This document shows, piece after piece, positions 13,001 through 28,000 of a stretch of 64,000 bases of DNA; position 1 is the first letter of the stretch; each line of letters starts with the position of its first letter. The position numbers were made by a program, and so were the translations under genes. This stretch comes from Lineus longissimus. Taxonomy: Eukaryota; Nemertea; Pilidiophora; Heteronemertea; Lineidae. The stretch is taken from contig NC_088326.1 of the NCBI RefSeq assembly GCF_910592395.1, forward strand, positions 5,525,001 to 5,589,000, read 5' to 3'. Below the pieces are notes generated by a model, which was not told where the DNA came from, made no database searches, and saw only the letters and a program-made list of their open reading frames with translations.

Positions 13001-16000
13001 CTACATACGACTAACATAGTTGGTTCTTGATCGGTTTTAATATAACTCGGTACATATACTAGATCTAACGCAATCGAGTGCTCTTGAGAGGGCTCTGACG
13101 AGCATGCAATGGGGAATAGATGTTAAGTGCTCTCACCGTGGAATATTAAAACACATATGCATTACTTTTCAGTCATCAACAGCAATTCTCGGTTGAACTT
13201 TGCTTAATCATTGGGATATACTCTTTTGCAAGCGGTTGGAATCTACTTTCCCATTGCGGATAATGTATTGGCAGAACGTTTTCCTAATGTGGACTTGACT
13301 CTTCAGACCTACGTAAGGGTCTAATGTGCTACTACACCACCGTTTTCTCCGTCTCCTTGCATCAAGGAGGAACTCTGTATAATAACCGTTGCTCTGCATT
13401 TTGCGACTTAATTGCCTAGCTTAACTGCCTGAGGATACGTGCTGTAAGTCAGGATTTCACACTCTTGCAACAGTAGATTTACTGTTGCATATTATGTAGC
13501 AAAGGATATCGATTCGTCTTTCAAGCAATTCTGTGATAAACAAAGGACTCGACATGTCTGCTTCTCCAAATCCTGATGAAATGAATACGCTCCATCCGTC
13601 CAATGGACACGAAAAGAAGCATAAGTCCGGGATCATCCGGATCCGCTCCTGGGGCAAAAAGGACAAAGACCGAAAATCGCCTTGCCCTCCTAGCGATGAG
13701 GAGGATGGAAAATATCTCAGTGCTTCCCCATCGGATCAGTCGGGATCATCGCCCCGCTCGCCCCACTCGCCCGGAATACACTTCAAGGGGTTCAAGTGGT
13801 CGAAGAAGGGAAGGAAGTCGCCTCAACCTAATAGGTCTCCGCCAAGGTCACCACGAGAACAGCCTGCAGGCCTCCCGACGGTGATTCGGACATCTGAATC
13901 GGATAATACGGATGCGGAGTACGAATATCATCCAATGGTAAGATCAATGATACATTTAAACTCTGAATGGGATGTTAAAGATAGATCTAAAATCCCCCGT
14001 CCCCTTCAAAACGTAGAGGCATAAATGAACTTATTCCAGTAGGACACTACGGACTGTCTTTATGCTTGTTATACTAAGTACAGTAGGCCTATTGTATATA
14101 GTTTGCCTGCACTAATCATGCTTATAGAAGGCCCCCAGCTGTCAGTGTCTTGGTCAGTTACAATATACTTACTCTAATTTCCCCGATCTAAGACCGGTTG
14201 ATTACTGATTACGATGTCACGTCAAACAGCAATAAAAACATGGCACCGTGACCATCAGACCACTCGATGTCACCAACGAATTGTTTATTTGAACTGAACA
14301 ATGTGTGTGGCATCAAACGACCATGTGCTTAATATCACACGTGCAATTGTATATTCAGAACCGCTCTCAGATCGGTGAAACTAAAGTATATATACACAGT
14401 TGTTGTTCGCCCAACATAGCATCTTGAGGAGTTCACTTGCGGCAAAAGCCGAGCTCTCGATCAGAAATATTCTTGATGTGCATTTGGGTCTTCTCATTGT
14501 TGAATATTAATGTTGAATAGCAGTAATAAGACTACTTGGTAATATTGAGTATTGAGACAAAACAGCTGGAAGCGGCTGCACAAGTAGCCAACCGCTAGCA
14601 ACATGTTTCACAACAATCGTACAGCCGAGCAGTTGTCCTAGGCATTTCCGAACATAAATTTGGACACCAAGAAGTAGCCGAACGGCACAGAGCTGTTACG
14701 TTGCTTTGGCCGAGTATGTGCTGGGAGATGTATCATTTGTCTGTCATCCATAATTGCAACCAATTTATCACTGCTTATAACGGGCCGTGGACTGCAAGTC
14801 GTGGTTTAAAGCATCGCAGCAACGGCCATATCAGTCTTCCTTAAGCCCGCAGCACACTAGCCGCCAACTTCGGCGTTCACAGGCGTTTTTTGCCGCAAGA
14901 GTCCTGAACGCCTGAAAAATCCCTAGTCTGCTACGAACGGCGTCGGCGAACGCGACTTGACGCCACTTGCCGCAACTAAACGCCAAATATCTAACATGTT
15001 TGAATTTTGACGCGTGTCGCCGCGCTTGAACGCAAGAAGAAGCCAGGTGTGCTACGGATTGCCGCCTGAATTGGCGTCGGCGGCGAGGCTATGGCCAATT
15101 AGTATGCGTCTTGATGTCACATGATTTCAAAATGGCAGCCTAAAGTGGCGGAAAAGACGCCGATTCTCGGCAGGTGGGCTCTGACCGGGATCCACTGGCC
15201 GCCAACTTCGGCGTCGAGAGGCGTCAGCTGGACGCTTCTTGTCGCCAAAGTTGGCGGCTGGTGTGCTGCGGGCTTCACAGAATAAAATGTGCATCTTTCA
15301 CGTAATTTTCGGCTGACCTCTCTCACAATTCCTCTTTGGCAGTGGACCAAGCCAGGGGCGGGTATAAGTCAAAGCATTATTATGACCTGTCGAACTTGTC
15401 AGATAAGTACGGTTCTAAACGTGCCTTTCGACAATACAAAGCAGAACTCAATTCATTATTTCGAAGCTAAATGTCCTGAAATAGACTTCAAAATCATGAA
15501 ATGGTTATATTTAGACATTATAAATGGCTTCACAAAATATCAGCGAAATCGCAGGTCCGGTACTGTTCAAATTCATGTGGGGACTTGACAAACTACAGCT
15601 TTGAAACCAGTGATTTATTCCTTTTGACGATGATTGCAACGGCTTTAAAGAGGACATTCTATTTCTTTATGTCCGATCATGTTTCGCCATTTTATTATTT
15701 AAATGAAATTTATATATTTATTGATAGCACGAACATTTACCGATGTGCAAGGGATAGTAGTCCTAGGGCTGATAGTCCGTGAAAACAATAGCCCGCATTG
15801 CTAAATGTTTTGGTTAGGGTTAGCGGTACAATAGATCATGCTGCTTACTTGGTCAAATACAATGCTACCGGACTATGACTCCAGGGGGACTATATCCGCT
15901 GTCACACCGGTCCCCAGAGGATAGTTCGAATCGGCGCCTTGAAATTTCGAGTCGAATTTTTACACCATGTCTCCTTCGTCAGTTGCACTGCTTTTCCGTA

Positions 16001-19000
16001 AATACATACTTGGTCACTGTTTATACACGGACCTTATGATAATAATTATATACAATTTATTTTTCTATTTTTTTCAAATCACGCACCTATGACCTAGAAT
16101 TTAGAATTATGAGTAGCAATATTATAACCAATAGCAATTAAAGGGGCGAGTGCATTGCCCTAGTAGTTTTAGCTACAATCTCAATCCAAGGGATGGATCC
16201 TTAAACACTCGGTCCCGTTATCAGTCTACAGCAAGTAGATCATGTTCTTTTACCTCTTAGTCCGAGTGACTCGTGGATGACATATTGCAGCTTATAAGCT
16301 TGTAATTAGAATAACCAGCCTAAAATTACAGCTAGCGAACCGGTCCCCCTGGAGCCATAGTCCGGTAGCATTGTATTTGACCAATTAAGCACCATGATCT
16401 ATTGTACCGCTAACCCTAACCAAAACATTTAGCAATGCGGGCTATTGTTTTCACGGACCATCAGCCCTAGGACTACTATCCCTTGCACACCTGTCTCACT
16501 AAGCAGCAGCGGCTATTCACATGACGTGTTCGACACTGCATTGCCTTTAATATCGTCATCTTGGATTCATCTGGTCTTTTAAGTGTTCGTTTATGTTTTT
16601 AAAATCTTTAGACTAAACCTCGCCGTTGTCAGGTTTACCATACTAGAAATAGTTACTCAAGTAAAGCGCGCAGGAACGTGGCGGTATTGACATACAAGTA
16701 GGGAGTTCTGGCAAATCCCCCGAAACGCCAACGTAAAACGTTTCTCATTCTCATTGTTCGACCTCCTTGGCTGGGTTTTTCAAACCCACGTTAGCTATAA
16801 AGTAGTCGTTACGTCTTAAAGAGGTCCAGTCGTGGCACAAGTCTTTATTTAGACTAGCTGAACGTGGTAAAAATAACTAGAGTAACTAGAATAATTACGA
16901 GTGATTAATTCTTATGCAGCTCATTGGCCAATGAGCTGCCAGAGGGTAACTCGAAACTGCTAACATTTATCAATGGAAGCTTATTCCAGGTTTAAACCGG
17001 GCTGTTTAAAACTCGTCATTTTTATAAGCGCTTCGCTATAGGTTTCCTTTAACGTGAAAATGTTAATGGGATTAAGTGAAAGAGATAACGTCCATAAGGA
17101 TATTTAACGTACATGTTACCGCTAGGGATAACGTGACTTTGATGTCAAACAATGGAATAGGCGTTCACGTTCACGTTTCGAGAGATTTGCGAAAACTCCC
17201 TATCGATCTGGACAGCGCGAAAGAATAAACTATCCGGTTCTTTGGATTTTTTTGTAAGAATCATCTGATTCAAATGATGAACAAATGTATGTCTTGTGAT
17301 GACTTTCGTTAATAATGGCCCATAAATCTGAATTATCATGCTCCCGACGCGTGACCATCGACGTCAACATTTTGTTTTGGTAATTTGGCTTGAATTGCGT
17401 AAAGTTAGCTAGATACTGATCGATGTATGAATTGTGTTTTAGGATTGATCTTGATATGGGTAGCAATGATATAAATGAACATAAAGCTATCACATTTGTC
17501 AGTCTTGCAAGTAGGTCATGGTTTTGTTACCTGTCAGTTAGTGTGTCTCGTGGATGACGTAGGTTCAATTGTCACTTTTGCTGTCGGGGCTGTGTGCTAA
17601 TCTTAGCCATGATGGACTGATGTACGCCCGTCCTTTGGCGCCGCATGAGACTTTTAGTGACAATCATGTCGATTCGGGAGGGTAATCTTATAAAAAAGGG
17701 GGCTAGGAAATTTCATGCCTGCATTCTATCTTTTATAAACTGATTTGCGACTGATGGCCTCCTCCTCCCATTTTTTATGATTGGAACCGTTACCTCGGTA
17801 GATGTACTGTGTCGGCGCTATTAAGCCGGTTTCGTGCATCTGTTTCACATAGGCCTATTACGAGGAATAAAGACATTTTGTACAGCTAAGATAGCGTCAA
17901 CACGTACAGTATCATTCCCGATGAAACCTAAACGTGTTGCAAAAATAGGTTGAGCTGCTGAAAACATTCGTTTTTGTCATTGAAAATCGCCAGTTGCGGC
18001 AACAGGACAATCTTATTAGGTGTATTCCTCAAGTCGCTTTCCTGTAAGCTTTGTACTTACTGTGAATAATTGTGGGGTCTAAATGAATACAAACTACATC
18101 AATACTTCATTGCAAGCACTTGGCAAAATCTCTGCCTTTTTAACCAGTCAACACAAACTTATGAAATATGCACCGCATTCCAAATCGATACAGGAATTCC
18201 TCATTGGTTATTCCGAGCTCATGAAAGTCGATCACAGTGAGTTATAAATAGAACATAATGTTGATCAAAATAACACGAAAATCCACAGAATAAATATTGA
18301 GTGCATGCAGTACTGTTAATTTTCATTCGTCTACGTGCATTAGCGAGTTTGCAGAGAGTTTAGTACGTCAATGCAAAAACTGACCTATTTGTTGTTCGCC
18401 TTAATCGTTCCAATTAATTAGTAGCCATCTGCATGTACAGTCCAAGCAAAAAGTAAATGAACGCCTCTAAAGCTGATAGTAAGAGTTATTTTTGATTCGA
18501 AGTCCTACGACTTATCATCAACAAGGATCTGGAAATGCCCTTTGTTATTCCTAAAGAATGCTATGATTATGACCGAAATTTTAGTAAATGTTATCCGTCA
18601 ACATCTTATTGAACAGTGTATGAAAATGAATCTTCATTGATATAACATGAAAAATAATCTCAATTTCAAAATATAATAATAAAAAAGCAGACGATCAGTG
18701 TTCTGTGTCTTTCATAGTAATCGATGGTAAATTGCCTCCTTGAGGATTTTGGATTATCAATAAACTTTTGTCAAGTTTATTGATAATTCATGTACGAGAT
18801 TATCACCAAACTAGAAGAAAGGAACATTCTATAATTCTTTTTTTGGTCGGGTAGCTTGCCTCAGCTACACGATAAAGCCTGCGAAACATTTTTGGGATAT
18901 TCTGAGACCGGGATATCGACTCACCTCACGGAATGTTTTGTATGCGGAATATCTTAAAAAGTGGCTCTGCCTGTCTTTTTGACACACCGCGCGGACCCAC

Positions 19001-22000
19001 ACAAAGATGATGGTCTGAAACAGGATGAGTCGAGATAATTTCAGAAACATTTTCTTTGTGAAAATTTTAAATCAGTTGTTTGTCTTACCCTGTGAAAAAA
19101 TGGTCGGGTGTGTTTCGTTCCGGCCTGTGCTGCATGATAATCAAAGCTTGATGATGTTCCAGTACCCGTTTTATGTCGAGAGGAAGTGGATTAATATCAT
19201 GCAGATTTGTATATGTAGATGCAAAACTGATTTAGCAACGCCTGATTTTCGGGCGGGTACTTTTAGTTTTGATACCGTTATGACAGCGCAGATTGATTGA
19301 GGCGAATCCTACGTGTCTATTTGTAGCGTTCTTCCCCTGATCAGATGCATTGTACCTCGCAGCCTGGCAACGAGGTTGTCGACTTATAGCTCGCTTTTGA
19401 TTACATGAGGGACGAAATTACAAATCACAGAGTTTCGAATACAGCATCGAAAAATGTTCTCAATCGATCTGTGTAATGAAACTATGCTCTTCATTCGTAA
19501 TGTTGAGCTGGCATCATTAAAAAAGTGCGTGGAATTAAAGGATATGCTGGTTGCATCGCTCGGGCATTTATGTGGCCATGAAACGATATTCAAATAATAT
19601 AGCTTCATAATTTATAATTATATGACTCGTATTAAAGGGGGACTATAGGCAGGAGTAGCGGGGTTAAATTGGCCATCTGCGGGTGACTAATATGCACAGC
19701 AAAGCCTAAGGGGCACTCGGTCATGTTAGATTCAGCACTAATTATATCCATAATACAATCGTGAATAGTTTTGACGTATTGTGAGATGGGAGAGACCCCT
19801 GTTGGCGACATTGTGTAACTTTATCTTGCCTACCTAGCACTAGCAGCTGCCTATAGTGTCCCTTTAAAATTGCATTCTCGGAACGGCTTCTGGTATATCC
19901 TTAAACCCTGTTGGTGATGCAGATTATTTCACCTTGATCAGTTTTAAAGCGAATCGTTTGGATGTTTCCGATGGTTGAATCGTGCCTTCAGCAAGCTGTG
20001 AGTGTTCTAGGATGAAACATTATCCATTGCCGAAGCCAAGAACAGAATAGTCGAAAACCTTTGAATAACCCGTACGACCTGAAACGTATGTATCGGCGTT
20101 TTGTTATCGTAATATAACATATATTTGTGATAAGAGCGTGACAACACCCTTGCAAATTGCCTGCTCAGTTGCTTGAAGATATTTGATGGAAAAATACCCT
20201 ACACCCAATGATACTTAATTAGGCATGCATACTGTAGGGTAGATAATGATCATTTACATACTGTAGGTCATATCTAAATATTAAGTTGTACAGTAAAAGG
20301 GATCCAGTCATAAGTCTTATCTTCTTGATAGGTCCAGCTGATTGTAGTAAATATCATTAGCTTAACGATGACCTCATTAGCAACTTATTGATGCAACTAT
20401 GGAATGTTATATAATCTGGTCTAAATAACAGCTCAGAATGATCACAGTCTCAAGATTCCGACTCTGGTTGCTGAAGGTGGAATCATAGCTATTTCGTGCT
20501 GCCAAAGTGTCGACCTTAACCATCACATGTTCACCCGGCCAATGGGTTTTATTGAAATGTACATGGTAGTGAAAGAAATGCAAACACATGTCCTTTTTTA
20601 GTGATGATGATTAATGACCTTTTCAATCTCAGAGGCAGATGCTCTGCAATTGTCCAATAGAATTCTGTAATATTTTAATATCTAATATAGGCCCTATATA
20701 TATTTGTCCTATAACGTTTTTTAAATTGGTGTCACGAGGTTAGCATCAATTAAAGTGACGTTTAACTTCATGAAATAGGTTAAGTGAAAATGATACGCGC
20801 TAAAAATAGATTATTATAAATTAGGTAGAAATTTGATTGAAAATGATAGGCCTATACTATAAAACGCCAAATTTTCGCGAAAGCTCATATTTCATTTTCG
20901 CGAATAATCTACTTGTACTAGATTCACAAAATCCCTTAAAATATAAATCATGATGTTTGCGAATCGCCAGTTTAGAGCGGTGCGAAAAATTGCATTTGAA
21001 GATCAACCACTAGATAATACAGTCCAAATCACAATTGACTTCCGTCCTACTTCGCGTCAATGACGCGCAACTTACGCGTGAGTTTATACGCGCCAAGATG
21101 CGCGGCAATGACGCACCAGTGACGCGCATATCTCGCTTTGTTTCAATTTAGGGATGACAGTTGTGATTTCGACTGTAAACGCACACGAATTGTCTGAATT
21201 TGAATGCTTGAGATTTTAAATATGATATTGTTTTGGATAACTGAACTTTCTTTTATGTTTTAAAACCTTTCTTCTGTCCCCACTATTATATGCACGCGTA
21301 CAGTACACTTGATGTGGCGCACATCACCAGAGAATATCGTCTCCATTCCGTATCAAACAAGAAAATCTGTAACCGTAAAGCTAAGTTCATTGGTAGTCAT
21401 GTTTGTAACATTATTTTGTAATTATGTGAACATATCAGAATTTTCAGTTTACTTTCCACTAAAAAAAGTAAGGCCATTGTGTAAATGTGATAACTATTTC
21501 AATTTTTATCGCCATTTGAATGACTTTGACCAACATGATACTTTCGAAGTCTAATCAAGCATGTTTATACGAAATGTTAGTATTCATCCATTAAAATCAT
21601 GTGTTGTACAAGCCTAACAATTTCCATTTGAGTTTGACCCCCTCCCCTCCCCTTCTTTGAACATAAAACATTGGCAGGAAATCTGTTTTATAGTACATCA
21701 ACGTTTACCCTTCCTTTCATTCTAAGGATTTTGAAACACATGGAACGATCTCAGAGGTCAAGATCGATCATGCTGGTGTCCCATATTTCATTACCAGTCC
21801 TCAAGGGTAAATTTTCATCGTTTTTTTTCCATAGCTGGTTGATGAGTATGGAAATGGCCTTCTCATGGCAATTAAACATTATAATTACAAATGCATGCAT
21901 TTATTCTTATACGTCTCCTCTTATTTCTTCTTGCAGTGTGAATTAGGACTCACACAGAAACAAATATCAGGTAAGACACTCTTTCTCCGCGGGCAGGGCG

Positions 22001-25000
22001 TATTCGGATGTTGGGGACAATATTTACCAAGTGGGTGTAGGGTGGTTGTATGAAGTAGTGCTCAGTCATGGGGTCAATTCTAAATCTCATACCTCAATTA
22101 GTGAGATTCCGCGAATATGATTGGCTGAGACACGCCAAATGACCGCGTGGTATTCGCAATGTTGCCCGCTCCAGCCTTTCGACATTTCGCCATGTCTCCC
22201 GGCAGGGTGTCAGTTGTCGAACCTTCATAACTTCCCCACCTCTCTGCTGCTTTATGAACAACTTTTGCCTCGGCCCTGAGCCAAAGCAACTGTCGTTGGA
22301 AATAGTCAAATAGAAACGACGGCATGACCAGACGAAGACGTGCCGAAACTCTGGTGGTGTGGTAAGGTACGCAGCAGCTGGGTTGTTGTTCGAGTTCGAC
22401 TTGGCGCCGCTGGCGATCGCAGTAAGAATCAACCTGCGAATCAAAATCATTTTTGGTAAGAGAAAATAAATATTACCCTACACGTCGGGTAAAATGCCGA
22501 ATGCCCCTGGCGGGGAATATTTATATAATACCTGTCTTTTAGATGGTGATCTAGTGGTCTACACCGCCGTCTCAAAAGAAGAATTGAACCCATGACCACC
22601 ATCTGATGGATTTAGCCCATGGGAACCACTTACTCAAAATACATGCTATTAGAATCAAACCTATGACCTATGACCAAAGTACTACACCGCCATCTTGGGA
22701 GATCGAAACATGGTTCCAAAGCATATATAGCCGTTGATAAAATCGTTAATGGGACTTGAGAGCAATACCTTCTCTCTGCGGACAGTAAAACACACATATT
22801 GGTACCGCATCGTCCTTTTCTGCGATCTTCTTGTACATATGTATAGGTTTTTACTGAAACATTTTCCGAGGGTTTCTACAGCCGGAGAGGCATTCGTTAA
22901 CAGCGGAGATTTTATCCGCTGCCCGACGAGCAATATTCTTCATTGACTACTACACTGATTAGTCTACTGATTATGGGCGTGTTTCTAAATCTGGCCAACA
23001 CCTGCCTCGAGTAATCACAGCGAGAGAGAAAGCGATGTGATAGATTTCCTCAGCCCTTGCTCCTCATGAAATAGATTTCCTTCCGGGAGACAATTTTGAT
23101 GTCTCGGTTTGCAAGTATATCGTGCAAACAACAATTAAAGAGTTACCCCGGGCATGAGGTGCTTCAAACGTTCAGGAGTATACCAAGTTTGTTGGATCAA
23201 GATGCTTAAACGAAATGAAGCATTTTCCTCCTCCTGGAGAAATGCACCCCCCCCCTTCCCTCCCACCCTCATTGTTTCAAGGACACATCAAACTCTAAAA
23301 TAAACAATCCCGATAACGACTTCCAACAAAAAAGAATTTTATTTTAATTCCTTTGCTCGATTGTCGGCACTCCTTGCGCCATCAAATAAAAAGAGTCCAA
23401 GACAACTGATGGCGTAGACACACGAGATGATGCTTACAACCAATCGATCAATCATGATCTGTGCGTTGTAAGGAACGATCAATCTTTATGGGAGCTCAAC
23501 GGGGTTGACGTGGAAAGAAATTAAACGAACAAGTATTTAATACAAGAATAACACTTCTGGGCTGTGGGAGTTGCACAGTAGAAACATCAGCGACTGTCAC
23601 CTCTGAAGTACCGGGTTTGATTCCCGGTCATTCCCGGTACTCATCATGTGATGAAAAGGGCGACCCTCTTCGACAGCCGAGGTGTCCTCCGGGCTCTCCG
23701 GCTCCCCCCAACCAGACTCTACTCCAACTTACATTATAGTCGCACAATATTGTTCATAGATAATTAGGCCTATGTCTTAGTTGACGCTCAGCTCTCATCA
23801 ACATATTTGATGAAGCTTTTATAGACTACGGGCTGTTGCCTGGGATGATGTTTCTCATAACGCCATTGATCGGGTATAAAGAAACTGCACGTTACTCATC
23901 AGGGCAGCACCACATGGCCCGTTTTCTCATAACGTCCAATCATCCACGCCAGTTCTATCTATTGTAAGTGAGGAAGGCGTAAGTTTATTCATTGGTAACC
24001 GATATATGAGCAGAGTCTTTCAATATAAATATTATATATATGAAAGACTCTCCCGATATCATCAATGATCTGAGAATTTCAAAAGATGGTGTGCTTTATT
24101 CATAGCAAAATGTAAAATTGATGAGAGTGTATGATATTCATCAATTCCAATAATGTATTATCAGCAGTAGTATGTGGTCATACATTGCTGAGCTGTATTT
24201 ATAAAGATACAGTTTTCATGATATTTTGATATCGTTGCACTTGATATTTCGGACGCCGTGCTGCGTTTTATATGTGATCATAGAATGCCTTTCATGGCAT
24301 TTATCAAATGAAGTCCTTTTGGTAAGAAAGAGTCGCATTAACAAAATCCAAACTGTCATGATCAGGTGTGTGTAAATATTCGGACACGAATGTCAATATA
24401 AATTTTAATTATATTTACGATTGGTTTCGGTAAAACTGTGTAACACGATGACACGACCATCTGTGTTATTGGAAATAGCCGGATGTCTATCATGACTCCC
24501 TGTCTATTGTCAGTAGAAATGGGCGCCCTGGCAACGGCTACGTGGTCACTTTATCAGTTTATACGCGCTACCAAGCAACGAAGCAACCTGTCCTTGCAGA
24601 AAGGACCGCTGCCGCATTGGAAATAGATTATTACCGCTGAATGGCATTGATTGCCTATCGCTGTGAGAGCCATTAAGTTATTCGAAGGTCGTGGGTTATT
24701 GTATATGATGTATTGAACTGTTTAAAGTTAATGTGGTGCTGAAATAATGCGTGTTCATTTCAGAACTGCTTTTGCAAATTGCAATTTATCTTCTGGTGCT
24801 CCTTGAAATTACGGCGATGTTTTTGTCATCGCATTTGTGTGGTATTTGTGCTCGGTGATGACTGAAGTGCATTGAAGATACAAACGTATAGCTGATAGTT
24901 CCTTTTCCATCATGATGCAGCCATACGTATAGTGTCATCTACGTCAAATTTGTGAGTTTTCGCAAATTCCTCGAAACGCTTGTCTTGTTGTCCGACATCA

Positions 25001-28000
25001 TGATCAGGAGCTCGAAGGATAGGCTTTCGCGAATGCTGCCTAATGTGATGTAACTTACACGTTTAATTCCTAATTATGGATACAATTTGTATGTACAGTC
25101 TCAGTCGAAAGTACACAGTATATCCCTTGGTACTCTTAAATTATGCATTGATATTGGCTGAAGTGGCAGTCGTGAAACAAAAACATGTCAGATCGAATAG
25201 TCTGTGAGTTGTTTCATATATACCAAGAAACAAAAAATCTCTTTAACTGTGTTAGACATGGACACTCCTTCCGTTTCGATCTCAGTTTGTGATTTCATAT
25301 CATTTCAATTCATTCTCAATACTGAATAAAAGCGGAAATTCCATAATGCTAGGTTCATGTATTCCTCTTGAAGGAAATTGGATCCTTTCATTTGAATTAG
25401 AAGTTAATTTGAAGGAACGCCGATTCTGCATTAAGCAATCAATCAACCGGAAAAGTGTGAAACCGGTTTTGATCTGAATTTGATTTTAACACAGTGCGTC
25501 ATCGAGTGGAACATTCGGTTTGTAGAATATTTTGTGAAATTTTCATTCAAAGTAATAGTCGGCTTTTTTTGCAGTATATTTTTTCTTCTTCTGGTTAACC
25601 AGTAAACTATTTTGCTGAACGTGTTTGATGCTTTTCCAATTTAGTTTCAGCTCTTTGATTGTAGAAAAACGCGTTACTCGTTATTTTCAGTACGCGCAAG
25701 TCCTGGCGCGAAAGACCTTTCCCGCCACTTGAGTGATGCCGAGATCCGAGTTCACGTCACTCCGCTATTAAGACGCAACGTCATTTTCATTTATTGTCGC
25801 AGTTTCGGGGTAATCAAGCGCCAAAGTGTACATCTGTTGGCAACATTGGCTAATTGTCATATCGTTTTCCAACAAAATAAAGGTGTTAATAGAGGGACAA
25901 ACCACCTTCCCGCGGGACGCCCTGCACACAGACCTGTCTTGCAATGTGTTTTGTTCCCTTCGAGACAAGACCACTATGGATTTTTAAGCCTTTTAGCAGT
26001 TAAATTGTCAATGTTTGACCGCGTCGCATCAAATACTGCGTTGGGTTGTGAGTCTGAAATGTTGATATGATATTCCGGACAGTTGGACAAGTAAATGTTG
26101 AAATCTAAACTGGTAGGTGATCGACCACGGACATATTTTGATAATCGGACAAATTGGACAGACGTTGATATTTCCACTCTTTTCACCCATCTGGCAGTAA
26201 AATATAAAAACACGCCCCCTATTGCCCAAAATCACAATTGATTTCTTAATCAAGTAATTTCTTTATCGAGTAATTTCTTTATATCTGTAGACTAGCCACA
26301 CCAAATATCTTTCAAATACCTCTCCGAAAAAGATCTGGATCCAATACATGTACCTCTCCGATAGGTCTGATTCCTCCAACCTATGACTAGCCAATTAAGG
26401 GCATGGTCTTGTCTCCCTTTCTTTCCCTTTTGCTGACGGCGCCATTTCGTCTTCTCTTTTACCTACAGAATATAAAGAAGCGTTCAAACTAGTGGACAAG
26501 GATGATGACGGTCGGATTACGACGGCGGAGCTTTATGAGGTGATGTCGTTTTTAAAGAACTCAGTGTCGCAGGAACAAGTAGAAGTTATGATAGATCAGG
26601 CGGATATAGATGGTGAGTTGAAAATTAATTATTTTCGTATTGATGATGAGGAAATGAGTTCATTGAGGAAGTTCGACACATTTGCTTTTGTGCGGAGATA
26701 ATATACCATATAAAAACTGTATTGAGCGACAATTTCGAGGGATGCGCTTGTTGCAAACAGGTTTAAAACCTGGTTTCTTTGTAGAAATGTGACTGAACCC
26801 ATTTTGCTCTGACATGTTTTGTCGTTTCCTTGCCATTTCCCAAGAGGGCTATCATATGATCGGATTTAAAGAACGGATGATTGTGTTCTGGCGATTGGTG
26901 TCATGGTCGCATTTCACACAAAGCAGAAGGAATAAAGGATCATCTCATTAATACAAAAATCACACGTCCCTCGACCAATCAGAGAGAAAATATAACACAG
27001 TAGTGCAATTGTTATAAAACAGAACACGCGTCCCACAAGCCTCCGTATAAAATGTTAAATTCGCCTCAAGAAACTGGGTAACATTTTCCCAGTCGCGTTT
27101 CGGTTGCGCACATTTGTTGATCGGTCACCTCTCTCATGAAAACGACCAACTAGGCATAATTTCTTCCATGTTACCTTTAAAGAACTTTCTTTTGATAATC
27201 TGAAGTGATTTTGATTCAAAAGCTGACCTCAAATAGCGTTTTAGCTCGATTGTTTCAATATCTACTTGAAGCATCACTATGTGCCTCCTGGGAGATCATA
27301 GACGGGCATGTGCACGATATTGACATAGGCACCTCAGGTCGGGTCAAATATATGTCGCGTTACACTGTGCGGACCTGAAGCCTCAATCGCAGACAGCAAT
27401 ACCGAACATGATGAACCTATGTGTGAGTCAGATCGGAAACCAAGCAAAATGTATTGCGCATCGGGATGCGAGGCGATTAAAAAAACGCTCGTTCGAAACT
27501 GATATGCTGCGATCGGCACGACCTGAATTGCTAAGGTAAAAATCGTGCGTTTTGTGTCTAAATGCACATAAGGGTAAATACTCTAGTTTCACCGTTCTAA
27601 GACCGGTTGCTAAATTACAAGGAAATCCGAACGAGGCTGAGCCGGAACTTTGCATCATGATTATCAAACAACGTTGTGTTGCCAACCATTTGTCAATCCA
27701 AATTGAATATAGAATGACATCGAACGCCCATAGCTTAAATTGATCTTTGATCGGTGATCCAGAGTATTTGCCTATCATACTCAACAACTCAGCGTAGTCC
27801 AAGGGACGAACTGGCCATATCTCTTGGGAGTTTAAGATATTAGCGATGAGCCAAGTCCCATTACCGTACAACGGTATAATTACATTGGCATTTTGTATCC
27901 AGGAGAGTTGATGACCATCAGAGAAATAGCTGTGAAGTGGACGTGCGTGCAAAATTGTCAACAAACCATGTAAACTGGCTTGAGCGTTGAATATGATAAA

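Noticed and set aside
13208-13399. RRRRKRW-containing minus-strand frame, considered as a PIF/Harbinger transposase start
   Set aside because: The rest does not follow the WVRPW pattern and no nuclease motif follows.
23545-23640. Possible functional tRNA
   Set aside because: It has a B-box-like word but no acceptor stem, and the following CTCCGGGCTCTCCGG body points to a SINE.
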